This document shows positions 11,917 through 22,406 of a stretch of 64,000 bases of DNA, in pieces; position 1 is the stretch's first letter, and every line of letters starts with the position of its first letter. Made by a program: the position numbers and the translations under genes. Source of the DNA: Diatrype stigma (taxonomy: Eukaryota; Ascomycota; Sordariomycetes; Xylariales; Diatrypaceae); the NCBI GenBank assembly GCA_022225965.2, contig JAKJXP020000127.1, positions 49,189 to 113,188 of the forward strand, written 5' to 3'. The notes under the pieces are model-generated. The model worked only from the letters and a program-made list of their open reading frames with translations, did not search any database and was not told the DNA's origin.

Positions 11917-12738
11917 CAACGCTCTGCTCCCAACTCAACTTACAGGCTGAATGACGATGTATATTATGTACGCCCATGTAAGATTCGAGTTAGAATATGA
12001 ACCACATCGCTTCTTTTAGACAAGCTAATGTTTGAAGACTAAACAGTCTAATACCCCCGGAAAATGGGCATCGTATTAGTGCTCATTAAGCGTGCCGATA
12101 TACGAATACGCGAATTAAAATTAGGGGTTAGGTAGCTCACTGAGTGGCCGTATCATGATTTTACAATCTATAGACGAGAAGACGGCGCTACACATGTTGG
12201 CATTCTCGATGTTGGACATTCTAAGATAATGAACAAAACCGTATATTCGTGTGGCTGGGTGACTGCCGAAGTCACCGCTGCAAGCCATGTCTTACAGACA
12301 TGTAGGTGCAAGAACGAAGACGGGAGTTTCGTACGTCGATGCGTGCGCCCATGCGCCATGCACACCTGGTGACGCTGTTTGATCTGCTAGCGAATCTATT
12401 CGCTATCGACGATGCACGCAAGCATAGATACTACCCACCTCACGCCCGGCCGAGGGAGAAACACGTGGTGGAAGGTGAACGATCGTAGTGGACTGACTGA
12501 AAGCATGCTGCTGACCCTGAGGAATTCACAGAAAACACGATAGCGTCAGGACGAGCCAAAAGGCATGAGATCGTCTAAGGGTAGCAGCAATGAAGAACGT
12601 CTGAATACATAGTAACTGAATTACATGCAACAGTGCGTGATCGTTGTTTGAGTAGCAGATAGGAGCATGATACGTGAGCTCATGTACAGTCATACATACT
12701 ATGTAGCATTGCCAGTGGTATTCATGACTGGACCGAAC

Positions 12739-12810
12739 ATGCGTATCGACATGAATATCGACATGAGTATCAACATGAGTATCAACATGAGTATCAACAT
12801 GAGTAGGTAC
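12739..12810. repeat. 12-bp minisatellite, six copies
   Basis: Six tandem 12-mers of consensus ATGAGTATCAAC. The first two and the last diverge; the middle three (12763-12798) are identical. Confidence 0.9.
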
Positions 12811-14075
12811 ATCTGGTTGAGTTCTGCCCTAACCCATCACCTACCCACCGACGACCGTGCAAGTCCACCAGACTTATTTAGCATGGGAACCATTGGCTGG
12901 GCGCTGAGCACCGGCCACACGGAACAATACATAGTGGAAATCACGAATCTGCCCACTGGGGGAGCGTGCTGATGGGCCGGTGGGCTGGTGGGCTATGGGG
13001 CCCGTGATAAAGTTTAGGGTTTTCCCGGAGGCTTATTCAGAGGCGCATCCGAAATAGCACCTGCAGCAACGTGAAAATACTACATACACGCACCCAGAGG
13101 CCACTCACTGCACTGGGATAATACGAAAGGAACCCACCGACCGCCGTACTCATTGTCTCGAGCAAACTGCCGATTGCCGCCTCGTAAAAGTGAAAGGAGT
13201 CACGAGGGCAGCTTGTCCGCCTGGGCAGCTTGGCTTCTACATACCTAGTAATAAGTGTTTGGGCATGAGGAAGCGAGATTGGGCAGATGTTATAGTAGTA
13301 TAGGTAGTATAGGTAGTCCTGGTAGTAAAATACTAACAGTATACGAGTTTGCCACAAGAGCCGGTCTGACCTTTTCTTGCAGTCGGAAGCGGTTGTGATA
13401 GGGAGATACGAATACTGACATACACTGGATACATATGCGGCATGTGTAGATGGGAATGGCGAGAATGTCAAGCACGGTCTGACGTTCTCGAAAGAAAAGG
13501 AAATCGGGCATCTGGATGTCTGAGTAAGGCCCGGCTAGCTAACCGATACGGGCAGCTATGGTCTCAACCTGGTCAACGCGACTTCATGCGCTCCCAGGCC
13601 GTGTTGAACAACAGTAATGACACCTGCTAAGCTCGGGAGGTGGTGGATATAGGCGATGAAATAACTCCCTGGGTACTTTAGTTACGTGAAACTGGAATCA
13701 CTAATAGTATACAGGTAATGCAATTTATCCAGAGGTACGGATGCCCCGTTTGCGATTCGCAGGCAATACTTCGTAGATCTAGTTGTACAAGGACAGATAC
13801 GCGCGCAAAGTATTCCCCGGATACCTGCGCGATCTGGCTTCCTAGTTCCAGGGTTGAGGCTGTGGCGCTGATTGAAACTCTTGGCTTCATAAGAGGTAGC
13901 ATCCAAACGTGTCGTCTGGTTGTACAGCATTATGCAGGATTCTGGCACCCTGGTCCACGTACAGTAGCTGCTTTGTTCGCTGGAGAACCAACAATGCCAT
14001 TGCTTCATGTTTCGTCTAACGCAGTGTCAGACTGGCACAAGTGCAGGTGGTTGGAAGAAGGTTGGATAGGTTGAT

Positions 14076-14089
14076 GTACTACGTAGTAC
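14076..14089. repeat. 14-bp perfect palindrome
   Basis: GTACTACGTAGTAC is its own reverse complement. The core TACTACGTAGTA recurs at 15661-15672. Confidence 0.8.
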
Positions 14090-14283
14090 GAAGTATGGAG
14101 TTGCATCGAGTGTGATGCATATGCCCATCAGTGATCACCACGAAGTTATACAATGCAAAAATGGGTTGAAAATCTCCTTATCCTCTCCCCATTCTCCCTC
14201 CTCACGCACCCCTCCTCTTTCTCTGTCTCAGCAACCCACGATACCACGATGGTGTGGCTGTGTGAATACAGAGTTCAAACTGA

Positions 14284-14311
14284 GCGGACTGCGGACTGCG
14301 GACTGCGGACT
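14284..14311. repeat. 7-bp tandem repeat (GCGGACT)4
   Basis: Four perfect tandem copies of GCGGACT in intergenic DNA. Confidence 0.9.
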
Positions 14312-15549
14312 GCGCGATCGCATGGCCAACCACCACCTGCATTCATTCACCTTCGGCCGCCTTCCTACCGGCGGTTTCAATATCAGCCAATTTTATTCGC
14401 GGCGCAGCCATTTTGGGATTGGTTGAGATCTAGGCAACCCGACAGCCCAACTACTGCAGGTGTATGTACCTACATCCGTGGATGGATGTTTGCAACCTTA
14501 TAGCCCACCTGGCAAGAAGCGTGTCAGTCTTTTCTTCCAGCCCCGCCATTACGAAGGAACCTCCAAAGGCTAAAGGTACGTATCGTACCATTTTTGGAGA
14601 CACTTACCTAAGTCCCAACAGGTTGCCGAATAAGCGGCTTATGCATCACATGAATCTGAAGTTCTTGATGCTTGTGCACAAAACTATGCATGGTGTACAG
14701 GTGGGAATAGCTACGCGTCGGCATGTTGATACTAGGTATGTAGTCAATAGAACCCACTGAACCTGTAAACCAACTGAACGATGCAATCCAGATGCAGATC
14801 AGCTTGAAAGCGAAAATTGAGCGCAAATCGAGTGCAAATCCTCATGACCGCAAACGTCATAGAGATCGGTATTTGTGGTCAGAAAGTAGCACAAATGATG
14901 AATGCTCTGTTGTGCAACGTCACGTCGCCTTGGCAACCTTGCAGCCTGTGCATTTTGGAACGTATAACTACTGGATCGTGGGCGCAGGTGGCAGAATGTG
15001 TGCACGACCACATCTGACATCTACAGTATGTGCAGGTACATGTGGTAGCACGACTGGTAACACGATTGATCGGACGATCTGAATATAGCATTTTGCGCCG
15101 TAAACGGAATAGAGTACAGGGAACCGCAGGCATGCAAGTGCCGTATGTGCGCGAATGTGTGATGCACACGGTACTTCCGTTGGGCGCTAGCGAATCAGTA
15201 ACTGGACCCTCATTCCCCATCTTCGAGGCACTATAGTGCCTGGCAGGTAGGTGTGTAGGTACCTGATCACCACGAGGAACAGCAGGCTCTGGGCTGTCTG
15301 GCTGTCTGGGTGAGGATGCGCACAAGGCTTGCAAGCAGCACAGAGAGCACCGGGCGCGCCTACTACATACCTACCTGAGATAGCCAAGATAGCCCAGATA
15401 GCGCATCGTGTCCAGGGACCCCTGCTCTAGGACGCTTCTGGAAATTGGCGGCGCCAGCTGATTCGCCCGACAGAGTTGGTCGAGTAAGCAGCGCCACAAA
15501 TTTCGGCCGTTCCTGGAAGACCAATGGCTCACGAATCACGAATCACACA

Positions 15550-15573
15550 CACCCACACCCACACCCACACCCA
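15550..15573. repeat. ACACCC tandem repeat
   Basis: Simple CACACCC-type repeat in intergenic DNA. Confidence 0.8.
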
Positions 15574-15659
15574 AGAGTCCCAGACACCCGCCTGTGAATA
15601 GCAGCTCGGCAACCCGGGCTCTCACCACTCAAGCGAGCGATGCGACTCCTGGGCTAGCC

Positions 15660-15673
15660 CTACTACGTAGTAG
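15660..15673. repeat. 14-bp perfect palindrome
   Basis: CTACTACGTAGTAG is its own reverse complement and shares its core with the palindrome at 14076-14089. Confidence 0.8.
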
Positions 15674-16410
15674 CTGGCCCTGTTAGAAGCACCAGGAAAC
15701 GTCCCAAGCTGTTCCAAGCGTTCCAAGCGTTCCAAGAACCCCCTTTCAGCACGTCTCCCCTGACAGGCGCACGCCAACAGCACCGGTGGCAGGCTTGGCT
15801 TGCCTGGCCTCAGCGCTAGCACCATCTGGGGTAGGCGGCCAGGCTTGCGATGAGGGCTGACATGGATTTGTCGTGGGTCGCGATGGGGATATCCTTCCCT
15901 TTAGGTCAAATCTGGGTCAAGTTACAAGGTAGCCGGACTGGCTGGACTGGCCGGTCCTCAATGGTTTCCGAGGCGCCCCCCCCAAGCCTCCAAGCCTCGA
16001 AGGGCTCCTCCAGGGCTCCAGGGCTCCCATCCACGCTCATCGTATTATTCCTGCCGCAGATCTCTGACGAATAAATAAAAGTCGATCGCTGGACCCATCC
16101 CAACCCCATGTCTCCTATTTCCCTACTTATGTCCGTTCGTTCGCTCGCTCGCTCACAGCACTGAGAGTATAATACACATTCCTCCCGTGTCTGCTGTCTT
16201 ACCTACTTTTCCTATTCGCATCGTCAGCGTCTTTCAACCACGGGTTCCTGTCCTTCGTTAAGCAGAACTCCCTCCCGGTGCGATCGTCTAATCAATCTAT
16301 CGCTTCGCCTATACAGTCGTTCTATATATCGCTTTTTAATAATTACCTGCCCTCCGATCCACAAACCAACAACGCTCGAGGCCAGTTTCAGATAACAAGA
16401 GATCGACAAC

Positions 16411-17701
16411 ATGTTCTCGAAGGCTTTCTCCACCGCGGCAGCGGTTCTAGCTGTCACCAAGCTGGTCTCTGCGCAGACCTCCACGGACTGCAACCCTATG
16501 GAGAAGAGTAAGTCGAGAATCCAGCCCTTTTCTTTGCGTCCGAGTTGCTCCCGCCGGGATACGGTCGCTAACCTTCGCTCCAGCGTGCCCTGATGATCCT
16601 GCTTTCGGCGGTACCGTCGAGGTCGACTTCACCAAGGGCGAGAGTGATGTCTTCAAAGCGTTCGATGGCACCACGATCGATTATACCAAGGATGGTGCCG
16701 TCTTCACCATCAACAAGGAGACTGATGCCCCCACGATTGGCGCCAACAAGTACATCTTCTTCGGCAAGGTCGACGTGACCGTCCAGGCCTCGGTCGGCCA
16801 GGGTGTCGTCACGAGCTTCGTCCTCCAGTCTGACGATCTTGACGAGATCGACTGGGAGTGGCTGGGTGGTGATACCACCCAGGTCCAGACCAACTACTTC
16901 GGCAAGGGCGATACCACCACTTACGACCGTGGTGCTTACCACCAGGTCTCCAACCCCCAGACTTCCACTCACACCTACACGGTTGACTGGACCAAGGACT
17001 ACATTCGGTGGTCCATCGATGGCGTCCAGGTCCGTGAGCTGAAGTATGCTGATGCCAAGGGCGGTACCCGATTCCCCCAGACGCCCATGCAAATCCGTCT
17101 CGGTACTTGGGTTGCTGGTGGCAAGAACTCTCCCGTTGGCACCGTTGAGTGGGCTGGTGGTTACACCGATTTCACCCAGGCTCCCTTCATCGCTTACTAC
17201 AAGTCGATCAAGATCCAGGACTACAGCAACGGCGTCGACGGTGCTTCCAAGTACGTCTGGGACTCGGGCTCCGACGGTTCCTACGAGAGCATCCAGGTCG
17301 TCACTGGCGATAACAGTGAGACCTCTTCCACCTCTGCCGCGCCTTCTTCCACCACCGCTAAGCCTTCTTCCACCGCTGAGAGCAAGACCAGCGACAAGAC
17401 TAGCGACAAGACCTCCGAGAAAACCGACTCTGCTTCTGCCACTGCCTCTGCTACTGGCTCCAAGACTACTGTGAGCACCGTTGCCTCGGCCTCTGCTACT
17501 GCCTCGGGCTCGGGTTCCGGTTCGGGCTCCGCTACCGCCTCTCCCACTGGTGGCGCCTCCGAGACCTCTGGTTCCTCCACCAGCGAGACGGATTCCGCTC
17601 CCTCATCCACCAGCATTCCCCAAACGGATGCCGCCTTCAAGGCTGGATCTAGCGCCATTGTCATGGGCGCTGGTCTGTTCATTGCCGGCCTCTTCCTATA
17701 A
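16411..17701 (+). CDS. GPI-anchored CRH-family GH16 glycosidase/transglycosylase
   Basis: Two exons, 16411-16507 and 16584-17701, give 404 aa. CRH proteins (Crh1/Utr2 group) transfer chitin chains onto beta-1,6- and beta-1,3-glucan, cross-linking the fungal cell wall outside the plasma membrane. Residues 1 to about 21 form a signal peptide (hydrophobic, ending LVSAQ). The GH16 domain spans about residues 35-265 and has the catalytic motif DEIDWEWLG, with Glu120 as nucleophile and Glu124 as acid/base. From about residue 290 the chain is a Ser/Thr-rich linker, and it ends in a short hydrophobic tail (IVMGAGLFIAGLFL), as expected for GPI attachment. No chitin-binding (CBM18) module is seen. Codon use is strongly GC3-biased, consistent with high expression. 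The ATG is chosen for the signal peptide. Confidence 0.93.
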
Positions 17702-19144
17702 GCAGTCGACACACCTACGTGTTTGATTGTTGTTACCTTGGCGCCACCCCATCGTCTTTACGTCTGATGTAATACCAACAGCTTCTTAATACGGCGGCAG
17801 GAACTTGTTTGACTTAATGGCATGCAAAGAGTTACGAATATGACCGGTGTGAAGCCTCCGTAAGGCCGCCGGCGGGGGGCAACTTGCCCCTCGATGCCGT
17901 CACTCCTGATTTTACGATCCATCAACGATTGCATTGTATAGTCGGGGATGATGTTGACACGACGGCCATGTATTTTTGTGTACCTTGATGGAGAAATGAA
18001 GGGAATGGCGATTTTTCGACCAGGTTATAGGAGAGAGCTGAGAGGATGGCTCCTGTTTTGAATATATATCAGTCGGTTGGAAGTAGAGCGTTCTTGGCGT
18101 AGTTTTGTCGCTTATGATACCACCCATGCATTGCCCGAGATAGAGCAACTGTTAACAATACATTTCTACCTCGGTGCCCTTCCATGTGTTACCTTCACAA
18201 GTGATCTTGTCAGTGAACCGTGCTTCGTATCCGAATCAATGTGTAAGAAGTTAGCATAAAACCGTGCCCTATACACGTATAGATTCGAGGGGCATCTAAA
18301 ACCCCTTACTAAAGCTCAATATTCTGCAGTTTCTTCCGTTGCGTAGTGGCAAAGCCTAACGTTGCATGTTGGAACGTTATCACTGTTTTAACCTATACAG
18401 GACTGCCTACTAAACGTCCCAGTCGAAGAAACCATCCTTCAGCCATGCCGCTCTTGAAAGCTAACCTGTTCGAAATCTCAATGCATTTTCGAGGGGGTTA
18501 GTAATGGGTCGTTATCGTGGGCTGTCATTATTGTCGATGTTTAGATGCTGGTGCTTATACATTGAAACAGGAAGGCGGACGATAGCACCCCCTTTCATTT
18601 TCTCTATAACGCAGCTGTCTATGCTCAGCTGCAAACAAACTACACTATGCGAGCATTGAGGCACCTTGGGTCGAGAAATGATTTCGAGTCTCCTTTCACG
18701 GAAAGTAGCTGCCGGGGGATATTGTACCAAGAAGAGGGGTGAGGGGGCTTCAGAGATCTATATGAATCCCTCGTCTTGTTCTCCTGGGGGTTTATACGAT
18801 TATTCAAAGAGCCTATATACATTCATAAGTCCGAGAGTTATTGTGTTCCTTCCTTCCCCCCTGCTTAGCAGGATGCTACAGCTTTCCTATCACTGCGAGC
18901 ATAGAGCACGTGACAGTAACCTCGACGTTGTTGTCCACAAGTAAAGTGCCTCCAATTGATCTATCTACAGGTACTGATAATAGGGAGACATTCTTGTTGT
19001 GCAGCCCGTAGCCCCCTAGTCAGCCCCTGATCTTATCTTCTGAGTTACTATCGTGACAGGGATGCTAAGTCCGCCGTGGTAAGGGACAATCAGGTCCATA
19101 GTCAGTCAACCTAGGTTCTGATGACGAAAGCGTTGTGTTCTCGA

Positions 19145-19180
19145 GGGGGGGGGGGGGGGGGGGGGGGGTGNNNNNNNNNN

Positions 19181-19220
<40 letters not shown>
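19145..19220. other. Assembly gap flanked by poly-G and poly-C runs
   Basis: A run of 24 G (19145-19168) and TG precede ten N (19171-19180), followed by 40 C (19181-19220). The Ns are a scaffold gap of unknown true size. The opposite polarity of the runs suggests artefactual contig ends rather than one natural tract. Confidence 0.9.
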
Positions 19221-19221
<1 letters not shown>

Positions 19222-21950
19222 TCAGATACGGATGGACAAAAGAAGTGACTACCTCAGGACTATACCGGTGGGCTCGAACATGACTATACTTTCTGATGAT
19301 GACATTTTATCGGAGTTATATTATATATCATTATTCCTTACTATACAAAGTCTTAAGCCAACCTTAACTTGCAGTCTATATCGGAGACCTGGTATATTAC
19401 CGTCCCATAAATGACCGATACGGAGGAACTCGTCATTGTCGACCTATGGTAAAGCCCCCTAGACCCCCTATTCATATAGATGTATGTACGTATGTGCAAT
19501 GGGATTCGTTCGTCACAACACAAAGGTGCCAGGTCGCTGCAAAGAGCAAAGAAGTAGAAATAAAAATCATTGCCCATGTTGAAATAGGAAGTCTCAAGAT
19601 ATGGTTTAGTATATACATACGTACCGAGTGCTGGTTTCAGCAAGGAGCACCGACCTTGGCTACATATCAATCTGCCTTATGAAGCATTACAGTATACTCA
19701 GTAGAGCTTTATTGGCTCAGGCACGAAGTTGGAATAATATGACAAGATTCCATAAACCACCCCGCCTGTTACTGCTCCAAGCATATCACAAACACAGCCA
19801 CTGCAGCCTGTCTAGGCATGCTCTTAAGAGACAACTTTTCTCCTCAAGGCGATCTCGACATGACTGGCTTCTCAGGCTTGCCTAGCCGCCAAGTCAAGGG
19901 CAAATGTACAGAAATTGTGACTTGTAGTAGAACAGCATTGGTAAATAGTTCATGGCCATTAGTAAATTGACAACTATCAGCTTTCCTCGAGGCTTATAGG
20001 AGTGTTAAAGATACCTGGCCCTGCTAATACTCCAAACTTCCTTCCTCTTTTCCCAATGTCGAGTCAAGTGCCTACGTACATATATTCTTTTTACCAGTGT
20101 GAGTTTTACGATACTATGCCTTCGAGCACCATAATCTACTCAATGAGCTGGAAGAAGGAGAGAGAGAGAGTACTGCCGAGCATTGAACATATAAATCTTC
20201 CTCAACTGACAAAACAGTAGCACGAGTACAATCCTCACTGGGGTATAATTAAACCAGTACCTGGGATTTATCACATCGGAGCTCAAAGACAGCTTTTCAA
20301 TAACAGTTCTTTCTACCGTTATTAAAGTCACCACTACGCAGCGCTGTACCACTGAGCCAACAGAGCAGGCCCAGTTGAGAGAGCTGGCTCTTCCTGCCCC
20401 TTCCCTGGTTGTTTCCTCGTCAGTTGTATTTTCAAGGTGGCGATTTATGTTACGATACGCACATGGAGGAATGGACAATAGGAGAGTGCCCCCTTGTCCT
20501 TTTCATCTAACCTGCTATTCAATGGATCCTTTCCCAGGAGATTGGTAATTACGGGCTGTCTTTCAGTGCCGCTGTAGTTCTTCTGATTCAATGTTGGTTT
20601 TCCCCGTCTTCCCCTTCGTGTCTATTCCTATTCAATATTCTTATACCTTATTACGATACGGGATCTCGTTGAATGAACGTGTTAGAGTTCCCAGTACCAT
20701 CAAAGAACAGACGGGATCATTCTCTAGCCCGGACTTGTATTACAGTAAGAAAGTCCTGCTTGATGCTGAAAGCTTGACAGTTGTACCTAACACTGAACAA
20801 TTTCATTGTAAGTAGATTACTGCATATACTATCTGGCGGCCTAGGCGGAAGGGATATATGAAGTATAGAGTGTTAAGGAACTGCCATGTAACTTTGTCAT
20901 AATTACCACCTACACATTCTATTGCTCGTCCTTGTCCTTATGTTCCCCTGGAATATTTTGTGCACGCCTCTAGGCGGGATAAAGATATTTATATCATTGG
21001 TAAGACATTTATCCAAACCCCTGCCTATACCTAATATCCAAGCTTTGCTATCCTCTTTGTGCTTCTTTTCTGGTCCTCTTAAGTCAGATGTAAAATGGTT
21101 GCTAAAACGGTAACTAACATGGTGCTTTAACTGAACAGTCAGCTTACTTTGGCTGCATGTCTGAAGTATAGTTGATGTAATCATAAAAGGATAAGGCACC
21201 TGTTAGCTTTTCAGTTAGTTCGCTCGATAGAGCATCTGGATTGCAATACCACAACAATTATTCCTTCCTAATATGCCTAAGCTGGAGGCGGTTAAGTACG
21301 TAATGTTCTGATATATTAAACGCAAAGAAAGATGGGATGATTGTGATAGCCAACATAGGATTTGCTTAATGAATGTAGCTTGCATTAGATCGACCAGATT
21401 GGCCTTTACAAACATACATACATATATACTATGTAAGTACCTGTTCATATGTAGGTAATTTATAGTCCCATGGACGTGAAAATTTCTTAACGAGCAATGA
21501 TGATATCAATGATGAATTACTTGATGCAGGATCCCTACCACAACTACATACATATGTACCTATGAGTACTTGCGATATGCTGCTATATCGGTACGTTTGT
21601 GCGTACCGACACGTAAGTCTGAAGAATTGAAGAATGAGATGGACAGGTGGGGTAATGGCAGTGAACCTTGCAAGAGCGCAAACTATATACATACTACATA
21701 CATACTAGCACAAACATGGACCCCCCAGACCCCCCAGACCCCCTCCAGGGCCTCGGGCCTCCACTGTAGGAAAGTACACGCAGACAGGGACGGACACACA
21801 GACGCAGACACGCAGACACGCTCTTCATGTTAGTGCCAAAGCTTCCATCAATCTTCCATTCAGACTGGCCTGGACACCCGGGGCAGGAATAGACTAGACT
21901 TGTTTTGCGCATCGATGCTTGGAGAGAAAATCCGAATTCCACTGATTCGA

Positions 21951-21994
21951 TTGTGCATTGTGCATTGTCATTGTGCATTGTCCATTGTCCATTG
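21951..21994. repeat. TGCATTG/TCCATTG tandem repeat
   Basis: Imperfect short tandem repeat of TGCATTG and TCCATTG units in intergenic DNA. Confidence 0.8.
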
Positions 21995-22267
21995 AAGAAT
22001 ACTTCGTACTTTTTCTTGACCTGTCCAGCTGGCTGCTAAGTCCCTGTTACTAAGTTCCTGCTTAACTTCCTGCCTGCTTCTACTAACCTTAGGACCTCGG
22101 AGTTCCTACCAGTATTAACCAAGCAGCCCAGGGGACATACCTAAAACAATCACACCTACAGCTGGTAGTCCGGTAGTCCGTACATCCATACCCAATTCCA
22201 CATATACCACATACCACATACTACCACATACCACATTCAGCAACAGAAACGTAACGTACTGTACGAA

Positions 22268-22362
22268 ATAAGCAGCAGCAGCCGCACCCGCACCCGCAGC
22301 AGCACGGCAGCACAGCAGCACAGCAGCACATCGGCGGCGGCAGCAGCAGCAGCAGCAGCATA
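22268..22362. repeat. CAG/CGG-rich repeat upstream of TCO89-like gene
   Basis: Interrupted CAG/CAC repeats ending in a run of CAG units, directly upstream of the ATG at 22407, so probably within its 5' UTR. Repeat-length variation could affect translation of the gene; that is inference. Confidence 0.75.
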
Positions 22363-22406
22363 AGCAAGCCCCCCTCCCCCAAGCCAGTCAGTCAGGCAGC
22401 CAGGTC

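Larger units (their letters stand above)
11917..16410. other. Long intergenic region between COX15 and CRH-family gene
   Basis: About 4.5 kb with no supported gene. It contains a 12-bp minisatellite at 12739-12810, a 7-bp repeat at 14284-14311, palindromes at 14076-14089 and 15660-15673, and an ACACCC repeat at 15550-15573. Open frames of 100-150 codons (for example 13037-13471 minus, 13718-14074 plus, 14879-15334 minus) overlap one another on opposite strands and lack recognisable domains. The last few hundred bases should be the promoter and 5' UTR of the cell-wall gene. Confidence 0.5.
17702..22406. other. Gene-free stretch with assembly gap
   Basis: About 4.7 kb without a supported gene. 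The central part, roughly 18.3-21.7 kb, is A/T-richer than the genes, with only short fragmentary open frames; it may be decayed sequence, but no transposon domain or terminal repeat is recognisable. It holds a gap (19171-19180) flanked by G and C runs, a CATTG repeat at 21951-21994, CCACATA repeats near 22200-22237 and CAG-rich repeats just before the TCO89-like gene. tRNA A-box-like strings at 20349-20359 and 21215-21233 have no matching B box. Confidence 0.5.

Noticed and set aside
12739..12810. Possible CRISPR-like array
   Set aside because: Units are contiguous 12-mers without spacers; this is a minisatellite in a eukaryotic genome.
13037..13471. 144-codon minus-strand open frame
   Set aside because: Biased by a TAG/TAC-rich repeat (poly-Tyr/Leu stretch) and no family features.
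6..17701. Secondary-metabolite or catabolic gene cluster around the dioxygenase
   Set aside because: Neighbours are metal transporters, COX15 and a cell-wall enzyme; no backbone synthase, maleylacetate reductase or other aromatic-degradation gene is present.
19145..19168. G-quadruplex-forming tract
   Set aside because: The G run abuts an assembly gap and is better explained as a sequencing artefact.
20349..20359. tRNA-like A box on the minus strand (TGGCTCAGTGG)
   Set aside because: No B box or matching acceptor stem follows; single 11-mer matches occur by chance.
21215..21233. tRNA-like A box (TTAGTTCGCTCGATAGAGC)
   Set aside because: No B box, no pairing acceptor stem and no proper anticodon arm within 100 nt; at most a tRNA-derived fragment.
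18300..21700. Degenerate transposon inactivated by repeat-induced point mutation
   Set aside because: The stretch is A/T-rich, but no terminal repeats, target duplications, reverse transcriptase or transposase remnants could be seen.
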